Assembly: GCA_027532775.1 (NCBI GenBank)
Contig: JAPZTO010000006.1
Span: 62,001 to 126,000 of the forward strand
DNA: 64,000 nucleotides
Source: Beijerinckiaceae bacterium
GTDB lineage: Bacteria > Pseudomonadota > Alphaproteobacteria > Rhizobiales > Beijerinckiaceae
Direction: 5' to 3'
Each line of letters opens with the position of its first letter. Positions within the stretch are counted from its first letter, which is position 1. A model generated the notes under the pieces. That model saw nothing but the letters and a program-made list of their open reading frames with translations. It did not search any database and was not told where the DNA came from. The position numbers and the translations under genes were made by a program. Below are positions 1 through 9,177 of the stretch, one piece after another.

Positions 1-654
1 GGGCCGCGCGTCAATGGCATGCCGGCGGCGAAGGCAACGGCGCTGGCGCATGAGTTGCTCGCCAAGGTCGGGCTGGAGCCGCGCCGTTTCGCCGGGCGCT
101 ATCCGCATGAACTCTCGGGCGGCCAACGCCAGCGCGTGAACATTGCGCGCGCCCTCGCCTTCTCGCCGAAGATCGTCATTCTCGACGAGGCGGTTTCCGC
201 GCTCGACAAGTCGGTGGAGGCGCAGGTGCTCAACCTGTTGGCTGACCTCAAGAAAGAACTGGGCCTGACCTATATCTTCATCTCGCATGACCTCAATGTC
301 GTCCGCTACATCAGCGACCGCGTGATGGTGATGTATCTCGGCGAGGTGGCCGAGATCGGGCCGGTCGAGACACTCTATGCCAAGCCGACGCATCCCTATA
401 CCCGCGCCCTGCTCGCCGCGATGCCCTCGATGGATCCGGACCGGCGCACCGAGGAAGCCCCGCTCTCGGGAGATCCGCCCAACCCGATCAACCCGCCCTC
501 CGGTTGCCGGTTCCATCCGCGTTGCAAGGCGGCGGAGAGCGTGTGCAGCACCGGCAGCCCCGGCCTCTTCGTCCTGCCGAGCGAACGGCATCTCGTGGCC
601 TGCCACGCGGCCATTCCCGGCTCTGGCCACAGCCTCGCGGAGATGCCCGCATGA
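1..654 (+). CDS. Oligopeptide/dipeptide ABC transporter ATP-binding protein, DppF/OppF type (5' partial)
   Basis: The frame is open from the first base, so only the last 217 residues are seen; the ATG at 19 is internal. The visible part has the ABC signature (LSGGQRQR), Walker B ([12 protein letters not shown]), the H-loop (ISHDLNVV) and the C-terminal oligopeptide-transporter extension with HPYTRALL and a Cys-containing tail ([15 protein letters not shown]). It would energise import of peptides or related small amides at the inner membrane. Its stop overlaps the next ATPase gene by ATGA, the usual pairing of two Dpp/Opp ATPases. The substrate cannot be read from the sequence; the neighbouring amidase genes suggest an amide or peptide-like compound. 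Confidence 0.9.
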   Translation, partial: GPRVNGMPAAKATALAHELLAKVGLEPRRFAGRYPHELSGGQRQRVNIARALAFSPKIVILDEAVSALDKSVEAQVLNLLADLKKELGLTYIFISHDLNVVRYISDRVMVMYLGEVAEIGPVETLYAKPTHPYTRALLAAMPSMDPDRRTEEAPLSGDPPNPINPPSGCRFHPRCKAAESVCSTGSPGLFVLPSERHLVACHAAIPGSGHSLAEMPA

Positions 655-1628
655 CAACGCCGCTGGTGGAAATGAAGGATGTGACCGTGCGTTTCCATGG
701 CGCGCGAACCGTCCATGCCGTGAACGGGGTAAACCTGACGCTGATGCCGGGCGAGACGCTGAGCATTCTCGGCGAGAGCGGCTCGGGCAAGAGCGTGACG
801 CTGAAAACGCTGCTGCGCCTGCTGCCCGAAAACCGGACCCAGATCGGCGGCGAGGTCCGCGTCGCGGGGGCAGATGTGCTCTCGCTGGACGGCCGAGCGC
901 TGGCCAATCATCGCGGCGGCGTGGTCTCGATGATCTTCCAGGATCCGATGCTCGCGCTCGACCCGGTCTACACGATCGGCGACCAAATCGCCGAGGCGGT
1001 GATGCGCCATGAAGGGATCAGCCGGCAGGCCGGGCTCGCCCGCGCGCTCGACATGCTGACCCGCGTGCGCATTCCCTCGCCGGAACGGCGGATGAAGGCC
1101 TATCCGCATGAAATGTCCGGCGGGATGCGCCAGCGCGCGATGATCGCGCTGGCCCTGGCCTGCCGGCCGAAACTGCTGCTGGCAGACGAGCCGACCACCG
1201 CGCTCGATGCAACGGTGCAGATCCAGATCCTGTTGCTGTTGCGCGAATTGCAGCGCGAATTCGGCATGGCGATGATCTTTGTCACGCATGATATCGGCGT
1301 TGCGGTCGAGGTGTCCGACCGGATCGCCGTGATGTATGCGGGCGAATTCGTCGAGACCGGCACCGTTCGGCAGATCATCCGCGAGCCGCGCCACCCCTAT
1401 ACGAAGGGCCTGCTCGCCGCGAACCTGCACGGCGCGGTCAAGGGCGAACGGCTCGATGCCATTCCCGGCGCGCCGCCGGCGCTGGAAACGAAGCCGACCG
1501 CCTGTTCCTTCGCGCCGCGCTGCCTCGTGCGGCAGGACGGGTGCGAGACCGGCCGGCCGCCCGTGGCGAATTTCGATCCCGGGCGGATGGTCCGCTGCGT
1601 CCATGCTGTAGAGCCGGCCATGGCCTGA
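651..1628 (+). CDS. Oligopeptide/dipeptide ABC transporter ATP-binding protein, DppD/OppD type
   Basis: 325 residues from the ATG at 651 ([11 protein letters not shown]), which overlaps the preceding stop by ATGA. The ORF-track start at 504 lies inside the upstream gene and is rejected. Walker A is GESGSGKS near residue 40, the signature is MSGGMRQR, Walker B is [12 protein letters not shown], and the oligo_HPY tail has HPYTKGLL and paired cysteines. It is the second ATPase of the importer that begins upstream of the window. The start of the following amidase gene may touch its stop (TGATG), so the importer and amidase are probably co-transcribed. Confidence 0.92.
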   Translation: MTTPLVEMKDVTVRFHGARTVHAVNGVNLTLMPGETLSILGESGSGKSVTLKTLLRLLPENRTQIGGEVRVAGADVLSLDGRALANHRGGVVSMIFQDPMLALDPVYTIGDQIAEAVMRHEGISRQAGLARALDMLTRVRIPSPERRMKAYPHEMSGGMRQRAMIALALACRPKLLLADEPTTALDATVQIQILLLLRELQREFGMAMIFVTHDIGVAVEVSDRIAVMYAGEFVETGTVRQIIREPRHPYTKGLLAANLHGAVKGERLDAIPGAPPALETKPTACSFAPRCLVRQDGCETGRPPVANFDPGRMVRCVHAVEPAMA

Positions 1629-1693
1629 TGCCCTCCGGCTTGCCGGCATTGACCCGGCAGGCCAAACTCCGCGCCCCGTTTGACGAGAATGCC

Positions 1694-2872
1694 ATGCTGC
1701 TTCCTGAAGATCCTGTCCGCGCCTTCATGCCCTACCCGGCGGTACCGGTTCCGAATGCACCGGAGGGACCGCTGGCCGGGCTGACCTTCGCCGTGAAGGA
1801 TCTGTTCGACGTGGCCGGGTACCGGACGGGCTGCGGCAATCCGGTCAAGCTGGCGCAATCCCCTGTGGCGAGCCGCCATGCCCCGCCGGTCCAGGCGCTG
1901 CTCGATGCAGGGGCCCGCTTTGTCGGCAAGGCGCATACCGAGGAGCTGGCCTGGTCGCTTTATGGCACGAACGCGCATTTCGGCACGCCACAGAACCCCG
2001 CCGCACCGGACCGCGTGCCCGGCGGCTCGTCCTCCGGTTCGGCCAGTGCCGTGGCTGCCGGGCTCTGCGATATCGCGCTCGGCTCGGATACGGGCGGTTC
2101 GGTGCGGGCGCCGGCGAGTTTCTGCGGGCTCTACGGGCTCCGGCCGAGCTTCGGCGCGATCGCGCTCGACGACTGCATGCCGCTGGCCGCGAGTTTCGAT
2201 ACCTGCGGGTTCTTTGCCCGCGATCTCGCGACCTTCGGCCGGATGGCCTCGGTGCTGCTGCCGGCCGATACGGCCGATCTCTCGACGCCGCATCTGATGG
2301 TCGCGGCCGATCTCTTCGCCCGGTTGCCGGCCGCCAGCCATGCCGCGCTTGCGCCGCGGCTGGCGGCGATTGCCGCGATTTCCGGCGAACCGGCCCCGGC
2401 CATCGTCTATCCCGATGCGCAGGCCCCGATCTACGATGCCTTCCGCAAGCTCCAATCCTACGAGGTCTACCAGTCGCACGGGGCGTGGTTCGAAGCGCAG
2501 AAGCCGGTTCTTGGCCCGCCGATCGCCGAGCGTTTCGCCTATGCCCGGACCGTCACCGACGCGCAGGCCGCCGAGGCGCGCACCATCCGCGCCCGGTTCG
2601 CGGAGGGGTTCCGCACCCTTCTCGGCGCGCGAGGCGTGCTCGTCAGCCCGGTTGTGCAGGGCCCGGCCCCGCGTCTTGATGACAGCCCGCAGGTGCTCGA
2701 TGCCTATCGCCACGAAGCCATGGCTTTCCTCAGCCCGGCGGGCCTTTCCGGCCTGCCACAGCTGGTGGTTCCGGCCGGCAAGGTGGATGGCGCGCCGATC
2801 GGCCTGTCGCTGATCGGGCCCGCCGGCTCGGACCGGCAGCTCATCGCGCTGGCAGCGCGGCTCGGTCTGTAA
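1694..2872 (+). CDS. Amidase (amidase signature family, GatA/AMI1-like)
   Basis: 392 residues from ATG 1694 (MLLPEDPVRAF). It has the amidase-signature Ser-Ser-Lys machinery: the catalytic Lys in FAVKD near residue 33, the Gly/Ser loop GGSSSGSA, and the nucleophile region GSDTGGSVRAP. The family hydrolyses amide bonds to acid plus ammonia or amine in the cytoplasm. An alternative ATG at 1628 overlaps the upstream stop (TGATG) and would add 22 residues that look unlike the family; neither start has a strong Shine-Dalgarno, so the 5' end is uncertain. Being downstream of the ABC ATPases suggests it acts on the imported compound. The exact substrate is unknown; ureide, indole-acetamide or peptide amides are all possible. 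Confidence 0.85.
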   Translation: MLLPEDPVRAFMPYPAVPVPNAPEGPLAGLTFAVKDLFDVAGYRTGCGNPVKLAQSPVASRHAPPVQALLDAGARFVGKAHTEELAWSLYGTNAHFGTPQNPAAPDRVPGGSSSGSASAVAAGLCDIALGSDTGGSVRAPASFCGLYGLRPSFGAIALDDCMPLAASFDTCGFFARDLATFGRMASVLLPADTADLSTPHLMVAADLFARLPAASHAALAPRLAAIAAISGEPAPAIVYPDAQAPIYDAFRKLQSYEVYQSHGAWFEAQKPVLGPPIAERFAYARTVTDAQAAEARTIRARFAEGFRTLLGARGVLVSPVVQGPAPRLDDSPQVLDAYRHEAMAFLSPAGLSGLPQLVVPAGKVDGAPIGLSLIGPAGSDRQLIALAARLGL

Positions 2873-2900
2873 GAATTGGCCTGTGAGGAAAGGCGGAGCG

Positions 2901-3569
2901 GTGAAAAAGACGACGCGCACCGACACCATCCTGACGCGGCTGACGCAGGATATTCTCGGCAAGCGGCTGGCCCCGGGCACGTCGCTTGACGAGACGCGCC
3001 TCGCCGAGCAGTTCGGGGCCTCGCGCACGCCGATCCGGGAAGCACTCCGGCAGCTGGCGGCCAGCGGCCTCGTCGAGTTGCGGCCGCACCGCGCGCCCTT
3101 GGTCGCGCCGACCAACGATCTCCGGCTGGCCGAGATGTTCGACGTGATGGCCGAACTCGAGGCCCTCTGCGCTTCGCGGGCCACGCTGGCCATGAATGCC
3201 GCCCAGCGCGCCGAGCTGGATGCGTTCCATCGCTCGATGGCGCCGATCGTCCGAGATTCCGATGTCGCAGCCTACCGGGCGGCAAATGTCGTATTCCACA
3301 CGATGATCTATGACGGCGCGCGCAACGGCTATCTCAAGCAGATCGCGCTCTCGACGCGGGAGCGGCTGGCCCCGCATCGGGGTGTGCAGCTCGAGGCGCC
3401 GGCCCGGCTGGCCCAGTCGCATCTCGAGCATGGCGAGATTGTTACCGCTATCCTGCGGGGCGATCACGAGGCCGCCGCCGATGCGATGCGCCGCCACCTG
3501 ACGATCACCCGCGAGACACTGGCCACGCTGGCACCCGCCCGTTCTTCGAGCGATACGCCCAAGAATTAG
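2901..3569 (+). CDS. GntR-family transcriptional regulator, FadR (FCD) subfamily
   Basis: 222 residues from GTG 2901, chosen because AGGAAAGG and GGAG lie just upstream; an in-frame GTG at 2883 has no such site. The N-terminal winged helix holds the GntR signature (LDETRLAEQFGASRTPIREALRQL). The C-terminal half is an all-helical FCD ligand domain, with helices starting around MFDVMAELEALCA and the metal/ligand-type histidines seen in FHRSM and SHLEHGEI. Such proteins usually repress a neighbouring catabolic operon until an organic-acid-type effector binds. It sits between the amidase and the allophanate hydrolase genes and most likely controls one or both blocks. Confidence 0.9.
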   Translation: MKKTTRTDTILTRLTQDILGKRLAPGTSLDETRLAEQFGASRTPIREALRQLAASGLVELRPHRAPLVAPTNDLRLAEMFDVMAELEALCASRATLAMNAAQRAELDAFHRSMAPIVRDSDVAAYRAANVVFHTMIYDGARNGYLKQIALSTRERLAPHRGVQLEAPARLAQSHLEHGEIVTAILRGDHEAAADAMRRHLTITRETLATLAPARSSSDTPKN

Positions 3570-3584
3570 CCAGAATATCTCATC

Positions 3585-3601
3585 TGCATACAATGTAAGC
3601 A
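3585..3601. promoter_or_regulatory. Candidate GntR operator (imperfect palindrome)
   Basis: TGCATACAATGTAAGCA is an inverted repeat with one mismatch, centred in the 204-bp gap between the GntR gene and the allophanate hydrolase gene. GntR/FCD proteins commonly bind short palindromes beside their own gene. That this one is the operator is inference from position and symmetry only. Confidence 0.4.
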
Positions 3602-3773
3602 GCCGCGCTCCGGCCGATGCGCAGCCTGCATTGCCGGGATAGCCCGGGGAAAACCGTCAGTTTCCCGCACGACTCCCCCTCCCGACATGGCGGTTGCCGC
3701 AGCCGCGCATCCGCACTGGGGGCCGCCCTCTCTTGGCACGCACCTTGCTGATCGTGCCGAGGGAGACAACGCC

Positions 3774-5144
3774 ATGCCGACCAGCCATCCGACAATCGCG
3801 ACGCTGCACCAGCGCTACAGCCAGGGCCTCCGCCCGGAAGCGGCGATCGAGGCGGCCTATGCCCGGCTGGCGGCTGTCCATGATCCCGGCATCTTCATCA
3901 CGCTGGTTCCGGAAGCAGACGCCCTTGGCGCGGCCGGAAAGCTGCCCGCCTTCGACCCTGCCCGCTACCCGCTCTGGGGCGTGCCCTTCGCGGTGAAGGA
4001 CAATATCGATGTCGCCGGCCTGCCGACCACAGCGGCCTGCCCGGATTTTGCCTATGTCGCCGAGAGCGATGCGCCCGTTGTGGCGCGGTTGCTCGCCGCC
4101 GGCGCGATCTGCCTCGGCAAGACCAATCTCGACCAGTTCGCGACCGGGCTGGTGGGCGTGCGTTCGCCTTTCCCGGTGCCGCGCAATGCCTTCGATCCCG
4201 GGCGCGTGCCCGGCGGCTCCTCTTCCGGCTCGGCCATCGTGGTGGCGCAGGGGATTGCCTGTTTCAGCCTCGGCACGGATACGGCCGGCTCGGGCCGGGT
4301 GCCGGCGGGGCTGAACAACCTTGTCGGGCTCAAGCCCAGCCTCGGGGCCTTGTCCGGCCGGGGCATGGTGCCGGCCTGCCGCACGCTCGACACGATCTCG
4401 ATCTTCGCCGCCAGCGTGGAGGACGCCGCCCGCGTGCTCGGCATCGCCTCGGGTTATGACGCTGCCGACCCCTATTCCCGCCCGCTGCCGGAGCAATCGG
4501 ACAAGCCGATCCGGATCCTCGGCATTCCCGGCGAGAGGGACCGGCATTTCTTCGGCGACACGCTGATGGCCCGTGCCTACGAGGCCAGCCTCGACAAGCT
4601 GGCTGCCCTCGGCGTGACCCTGCGCGAGGTGGATTTCGAGCCCTTTTTCGCCGCTGCCCGGCTGCTCTATGAAGGCCCGTGGGTCGCAGAGCGCCGCGCC
4701 GCACTGACGCCTTTCATGGATCAGCACCCCGCCGCCTTGCACCCCGTTACCCGGGCGATCATCGGCAAAGCGGACGGGATTTCGGCGACGCAGACTTTCC
4801 AGGCCTTCTACAAACTGGCCGCCCTGCGCCGCCAGACCGAACCGGTCTGGCAGGAACTCGACGGCCTCGCCGTGCCGACCTGCCCGATCGCGCCGACCCT
4901 GGCCGAGCTGGAGGCGGATCCTGTCGAGCCGAATTCGCGCCTCGGCACCTATACGAATTTTGTGAACCTGCTCGATCTCTGCGGCCTTGCCCTGCCCGGC
5001 CCGTTCCGGAGCGACGGCTTTCCGGCGGGGATCACCTTGCTGGCGCCGCGCGGCCATGACCAGAGGCTGGTCAAGCTCGGCAGGCAGTTCTTCCCCGGCA
5101 TCGGCGGATGCGAACGCTTCTCAACCAAGGAGGTCGCGGCATGA
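3774..5144 (+). CDS. Allophanate hydrolase, amidase domain only (AtzF-like, N-terminal part)
   Basis: 456 residues from ATG 3774, which follows GAGGGAGA; the ORF-track start at 3687 lacks a site. It matches the amidase half of allophanate hydrolase: GVPFAVKDNIDVAGLPTT with the catalytic Lys, GGSSSGSAIVVA, the nucleophile loop GTDTAGSGRVP, and the family stretch LVGLKPSLG. The family cleaves allophanate to ammonia and carbon dioxide. Full-length AtzF/DUR1,2-type enzymes of about 600 residues carry a further C-terminal domain; here that domain is the next gene, overlapping by ATGA. No urea carboxylase gene is present in the window, so allophanate would come from another source or the substrate differs. 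Confidence 0.85.
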   Translation: MPTSHPTIATLHQRYSQGLRPEAAIEAAYARLAAVHDPGIFITLVPEADALGAAGKLPAFDPARYPLWGVPFAVKDNIDVAGLPTTAACPDFAYVAESDAPVVARLLAAGAICLGKTNLDQFATGLVGVRSPFPVPRNAFDPGRVPGGSSSGSAIVVAQGIACFSLGTDTAGSGRVPAGLNNLVGLKPSLGALSGRGMVPACRTLDTISIFAASVEDAARVLGIASGYDAADPYSRPLPEQSDKPIRILGIPGERDRHFFGDTLMARAYEASLDKLAALGVTLREVDFEPFFAAARLLYEGPWVAERRAALTPFMDQHPAALHPVTRAIIGKADGISATQTFQAFYKLAALRRQTEPVWQELDGLAVPTCPIAPTLAELEADPVEPNSRLGTYTNFVNLLDLCGLALPGPFRSDGFPAGITLLAPRGHDQRLVKLGRQFFPGIGGCERFSTKEVAA

Positions 5145-5575
5145 GCGCAGACCAGGCATCCGAGATGATCGAAATCGTGGTTGTCGGCGCCCATCTCTCG
5201 GGCATGCCGCTGAATGGCGAGCTGACATCGCGCGGCGGGCAGTTCCGCCGGGCCGGCGAAACCACGGCCTCCTACCGGCTCAACGCCCTGCCCGGCGGGC
5301 CACCCAAGCGGCCGGGCCTGATCCGGATCGCCGACGGTGAAGGCCATGCCATCGCCGTCGAGGTCTGGGCGCTGCCGGCGGAAGGGTTCGGCACCTTCGT
5401 GGCCGGCATTCCCGCCCCGCTCTGCATCGGCACGGTGAAGCTGGCGGATGGCACCAGCCCGAAGGGCTTCCTCGTGGAGCCGGAGGGGCTGATCGGGGCG
5501 ACCGACATTTCCGAATTCGGCGGCTGGCGCGCCTACATGGCCGCCATCGCCGCAACAACGACGAGCGCCGCCTAA
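5141..5575 (+). CDS. Stand-alone C-terminal domain of allophanate hydrolase (AtzF-C-like)
   Basis: 144 residues from ATG 5141, preceded by AAGGAGG and overlapping the amidase stop by ATGA. The sequence matches the small C-terminal domain of AtzF-type allophanate hydrolase: VVVGAHLSGMPLN, TASYRLNALPGGPP, KPGL-like PKRPGLIRI, EVWALP and FGTFVAGIP. In fused enzymes this domain follows the amidase domain and is thought to contribute to assembly or to a decarboxylation step. Here it is a separate polypeptide, presumably forming a complex with the upstream amidase. The tight coupling supports stoichiometric synthesis. Confidence 0.8.
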   Translation: MSADQASEMIEIVVVGAHLSGMPLNGELTSRGGQFRRAGETTASYRLNALPGGPPKRPGLIRIADGEGHAIAVEVWALPAEGFGTFVAGIPAPLCIGTVKLADGTSPKGFLVEPEGLIGATDISEFGGWRAYMAAIAATTTSAA

Positions 5576-5624
5576 GGCGCCCGATCTCCACCATAACGAA
5601 CAAACCAACAGCGAGGACCGAACC

Positions 5625-6581
5625 ATGATCAATCGCCGCCACATTCTTGCCAGCGCCGGGGCCGGCCTTGGCGTCATCGCCATGCCGAACATCCTCCGGG
5701 CGCAGACGCGCACCGTCAAAATGGGGTCGCTCCGGCTGATCCATTCGATGACGCCGCATTTCTACGAGAAATTTGCGCCGTCGAACCTCAAGATCGAAAT
5801 CATCACCTTCGACAGCCCGACCGACGGCAAGAACGCCGTGGTGACCAAGTCGGTCGATTTCGGCGGTTTCGGCATCGCCGCCGCTACGCTCGGGGCCGCG
5901 GCCGGCGAGCCGGTGGTTGTGGTCGGCGCCTTCTGCAACAAGGGCATGGGCGTGATCGCCAAGGCCGGGTCGGACATCAAGACGGTCAAGGACCTCAAGG
6001 GCAAGAAGGTCGGCATCTGGCCGGGCTCGACGCAGGAAGTCTTTATCATGGAGCGGCTGCGCCTCGAGGGCCTGTCGATCCGCGACGTGGTGGCGACCCG
6101 CGTTCCCTTCGGCGAAATGCATGCCATGCTCTCGCGCGGGGATATCGACGCCTATGTCGGCGCCGAGCCAGGCCCGGGCCTCTCGCTCGCGACCGGTGTC
6201 GGCCAGCTCGTCGAATACCCCTACAACACCGCGATGGGTGGCCTGAACATGATCTTCGCGACCTCGGAAGAGATGGTGGCGAAGGACCCCGAGCTGGTGA
6301 AGACCATGCTCACCGTGCATGCCAAGGCCTCCGAGTTCATGATGAAGAACAAGGATGCCGTGGCCGAGATGACGGTGGCGAAGCTCGGCGCGAACAAGGC
6401 GGCGGTCGAGACCGCGCTGAAGGCGGACAATGTCGAGTATATCTGGAAGCTCGACGAGACCGTGCTCAAGCAGGCCCGCACCTATGCCGATCAGATGCTG
6501 TCGTTGAAGCAGATCCGCGCCCTGCCGGACTTCTCGAAGTTCCTCAACCCGTCCTTCTCGAACACCATCACGACGGCCTGA
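5625..6581 (+). CDS. ABC transporter substrate-binding protein (NMT1/SsuA-like)
   Basis: 318 residues, preceded by AGCGAGGACC. It starts with a twin-arginine-type signal (NRRHILASAGAGLG, cleavage near RAQ-TR), so it is a periplasmic binding protein. The body has the two-lobe NMT1/SsuA/TauA look: KMGSLRLIHSMT at the first strand, a GDIDAYVGAEPG segment, and LKGKKVGIWPGS. The relatives bind sulfonates, pyrimidine precursors, nitrate or aromatic acids. Together with the following permease and ATPase it forms a complete importer; the nearby allophanate hydrolase pair points to a nitrogen-rich ureide, but this is inferred. Confidence 0.88.
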   Translation: MINRRHILASAGAGLGVIAMPNILRAQTRTVKMGSLRLIHSMTPHFYEKFAPSNLKIEIITFDSPTDGKNAVVTKSVDFGGFGIAAATLGAAAGEPVVVVGAFCNKGMGVIAKAGSDIKTVKDLKGKKVGIWPGSTQEVFIMERLRLEGLSIRDVVATRVPFGEMHAMLSRGDIDAYVGAEPGPGLSLATGVGQLVEYPYNTAMGGLNMIFATSEEMVAKDPELVKTMLTVHAKASEFMMKNKDAVAEMTVAKLGANKAAVETALKADNVEYIWKLDETVLKQARTYADQMLSLKQIRALPDFSKFLNPSFSNTITTA

Positions 6582-6587
6582 TGCTGC

Positions 6588-6619
6588 GGGCCCGCGCCGC
6601 CGGCCGGCGCGGGCCCTTT
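6588..6619 (+). terminator. GC-rich hairpin between binding protein and permease genes
   Basis: GGGCCCGCGCCG and CGGCGCGGGCCC can pair as a 12-bp perfect stem around a 5-nt loop, followed by TTT. The short T run makes it a weak terminator or an mRNA-stabilising stem. Such hairpins often keep the binding protein in excess over the membrane components. Confidence 0.6.
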
Positions 6620-6657
6620 CCCCAACCCGGGCCCTTTTCCCAACCGGAGAGTGATAC

Positions 6658-7509
6658 ATGGTGGATGTGACCAGTTCCGCCCCGGCCGCCGAAGAGGCGC
6701 CGCCGCGGAAGGCCAGCCTTCCCCATCTCGGCAAGGCCCGGGATTTCGCGCTGGCGATGATCGTGCCCGGGCTGCTGCTGCTGCTCTGGTATATCGCGAC
6801 AACGCAGCGTTGGACGCGGCTGATCCCCACCCCTGCGGAGACGGCCGAATACATGGTCGATTTCGCGTTTGGCGGCATCTATGACGATGCCTTCTCGGCC
6901 ACGCTCCATATCCACCTTCTCGCCTCGATGAGCCGCGTCTATGGCGGCTTCCTGCTGGCGGCGATGGTGGCCCTGCCGCTGGGGCTGCTGATCGGGCGCA
7001 TTCCGCTGGCCCGGAAGACGCTCGACCCGTTCTTCCAGCTGATGCGGCCCATTCCCGTCACCGCCTGGCTGCCGCTCTCGATGATCCTGTTCGGGCTGGG
7101 CGCGAAATCGGCCTTCAGCCTCGTCTTCCTCGGCGCCTTCTACCCGATCCTGCTCAACACGATCTTCGGGGTGAAGAATGTCGATCCGAAGCTGTTCGAG
7201 GCGGCCTCGATGCTGGGTTGCCGGGGCAATGCGCAGTTCTTCCGCGTGGTGCTGCCGGCGGCCCTGCCCTCGATCTTCACCGGCCTCCGGCTTGGCCTCG
7301 GCCTTGCCTGGTTCGTCATCGTCGTCGGCGAGATGACCGGCGTGCCGCAGGGCCTCGGTGCCGTCATCATGGACGGGCGCACCCTGTCGCGCACCGAACT
7401 TGTCATCTGCGGCATGATCATCATCGGCATTGTCGGTTATCTGTCCGACCGGGTCGTGATGATGATCGGCAACCACCTCCTGCGCTGGAGCCCGACCCAT
7501 CATGGCTGA
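6658..7509 (+). CDS. ABC transporter permease (SsuC/TauC-like)
   Basis: 283 residues with about six predicted membrane helices, the first around residues 32-49 (FALAMIVPGLLLLLWYI). The cytoplasmic EAA loop that contacts the ATPase is visible as LFEAASMLGCRGNAQFFRVVLPAALPSI-like sequence near residues 180-205. It is the membrane channel of the NMT1/SsuA-type importer. Its stop overlaps the ATPase gene by 8 nt. Confidence 0.92.
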   Translation: MVDVTSSAPAAEEAPPRKASLPHLGKARDFALAMIVPGLLLLLWYIATTQRWTRLIPTPAETAEYMVDFAFGGIYDDAFSATLHIHLLASMSRVYGGFLLAAMVALPLGLLIGRIPLARKTLDPFFQLMRPIPVTAWLPLSMILFGLGAKSAFSLVFLGAFYPILLNTIFGVKNVDPKLFEAASMLGCRGNAQFFRVVLPAALPSIFTGLRLGLGLAWFVIVVGEMTGVPQGLGAVIMDGRTLSRTELVICGMIIIGIVGYLSDRVVMMIGNHLLRWSPTHHG

Positions 7510-8296
7510 GACCGACACCCTGTCCGCCCCGCTGCCGATTATCGACATCCGGAATGTCTCGAAAACCTTCTGGCTGGGCGAGCAGAAGATCGAGGCGCTG
7601 TCCGGCGCCAATCTCCAGATCCGCAAGGGCGAGTTCATCTGCCTGATCGGCGCCTCGGGCTGTGGCAAATCCACGCTGCTGCGGATCATGGCCGGGTTCG
7701 AGCAGCCGACCGGCGGCGAAGCGCTGATGTGGGGCAAGCCGATCACCGAGCCGGGGCCGAGCCGGGGCATGGTGTTCCAGGATTACGCGCTCTTCCCCTG
7801 GCTGACCGTGCGCAACAACATTGCCTTCGGGCCGAAGTCGCAGGGCCGCTCGACCGGGGAGGTCAAGGAGATCTGCGACCGCTTCATCGAGATGGTCGGG
7901 TTGCAGAAATTCGCCAATGCCTATCCGCACCAGCTTTCCGGCGGCATGCGCCAGCGCGTCGCCATTGCCCGCGTACTCGCCAATGATGCCGAACTCGTGC
8001 TGATGGACGAGCCGTTCGGCGCGCTCGACGCAATGACGCGCGAACGCCTGCAGGATGAGTTGCTGGAGATCTGGGAGCGGACCAAGCTGACCGTGGTTTT
8101 CGTCACCCATGCGATCGAGGAGGCCATCTTCCTTGCGGACCGCGTGGTGGTGATGTCCCCCGGGCCGGGCCGGATCGACAGCGATAACCGCCTCATCCTG
8201 CCGCGCCCGCGTGACGTCGCCTCGCCGGAATTCAACGAGATCCGGCGCGATCTCTCCGCGCGGCTCCATTCGCACCACGCCAAGAAGGCGGCGTGA
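7502..8296 (+). CDS. ABC transporter ATP-binding protein (SsuB/TauB-like)
   Basis: 264 residues with Walker A GASGCGKST near residue 52, a Q-loop (VFQDYALFPW), signature [13 protein letters not shown], Walker B LVLMDEPFGALDAMT and H-loop VTHAIEEA. The lengths and the DEPFGALD wording place it in the nitrate/sulfonate/taurine importer ATPase group, distinct from the peptide-type ATPases at the window edge. It ends with TGA overlapping the ATG of the next gene (ATGA at 8293-8296 region), so the deacetylase-like gene is part of the same operon. Confidence 0.93.
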   Translation: MAETDTLSAPLPIIDIRNVSKTFWLGEQKIEALSGANLQIRKGEFICLIGASGCGKSTLLRIMAGFEQPTGGEALMWGKPITEPGPSRGMVFQDYALFPWLTVRNNIAFGPKSQGRSTGEVKEICDRFIEMVGLQKFANAYPHQLSGGMRQRVAIARVLANDAELVLMDEPFGALDAMTRERLQDELLEIWERTKLTVVFVTHAIEEAIFLADRVVVMSPGPGRIDSDNRLILPRPRDVASPEFNEIRRDLSARLHSHHAKKAA

Positions 8297-9177
8297 TGCG
8301 GCCGGAAGCCCGCCTGCCCTATCGCGCCAGCATTGACCGGCCTCCCCTTGCCCTGCCGGATGGGAAATCGGTCGCCTGCTGGTTCATCGTCAATGTCGAG
8401 AACTGGCTGATCGACAACCCGATGCCGCGGCAGGTACTGGTCGCGCCGACCGGCGCGGCGTTGCAACCGGATATCGCCAACTGGGCCTGGCATGAATACG
8501 GCATGCGCGCCGGGTTCTGGCGCCTGCTGGCTGCGTTCGAGAAACGCGGAATCCGGCCGACGCTCTCGATCAACGGTTCGGTCTGCCACGCCTATCCGCG
8601 CGTCGCCGGAGCGGCGCACGAGGCCGGCTGGGAATTCATGGGCCATGGCTTCGTGCAGGTGCCGACGCACCGGGTCGAGGATCAGCGCGCGATGATCGGC
8701 CAGACGGTGGAGACGATCCGCGCCTTTACCGGCAAGCCCTGCATCGGCTGGCTCGGGCCCGGCCTGACCGAGACGCTCGACACGCCGGATCATCTCGCCG
8801 AGGCGGGCATCCGCTATATCGCCGACTGGGTGGTGGATGACCGGCCCTGCCGGCTGGCGACGCGGCATGGAACGGTGCTGACCATGCCCTACACGGTCGA
8901 GCTCAACGACATTCCCACCATCATGATCCAGCATCACCCCGCCGAGGAGCTGGGCCACCGCGCCCTGCGCACGGCGGACAGGCTGGCGCGCGAGGCCGGT
9001 TCCGGCGAAGGCGCCAAGATCATGAGCATTGCCATCCACCCCTACATTACAGGGGTTCCACACCGGATTGACATCTTCGAGGCGCTTCTCGACGATCTGA
9101 TCCGCCGGGGCGATCTCGCCTTTCTGCAAGGGCACGACCTTCACGATTGGTATCTGGCGAGTGGCGATGACACCTGA
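8296..9177 (+). CDS. Polysaccharide deacetylase family protein (PuuE/allantoinase-like)
   Basis: 293 residues from ATG 8296. It carries the NodB-fold landmarks of the PuuE branch: PTLSINGSVC, GHGFVQVPTH, and the late HPYITG motif near residue 250. PuuE-type members hydrolyse ureides such as allantoin without the metal-amidohydrolase fold, while others act on N-acetyl sugars. The absence of a signal peptide argues for a cytoplasmic small-molecule role. Being in one operon with an importer and beside allophanate hydrolase genes supports a ureide or cyclic-amide substrate, which remains an inference. Confidence 0.78.
   Translation: MRPEARLPYRASIDRPPLALPDGKSVACWFIVNVENWLIDNPMPRQVLVAPTGAALQPDIANWAWHEYGMRAGFWRLLAAFEKRGIRPTLSINGSVCHAYPRVAGAAHEAGWEFMGHGFVQVPTHRVEDQRAMIGQTVETIRAFTGKPCIGWLGPGLTETLDTPDHLAEAGIRYIADWVVDDRPCRLATRHGTVLTMPYTVELNDIPTIMIQHHPAEELGHRALRTADRLAREAGSGEGAKIMSIAIHPYITGVPHRIDIFEALLDDLIRRGDLAFLQGHDLHDWYLASGDDT

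Noticed and set aside
3687-3773. Extended N-terminus of the allophanate hydrolase amidase part
   Set aside because: The extra 29 residues lack a ribosome-binding site and family similarity; ATG 3774 has a good site.
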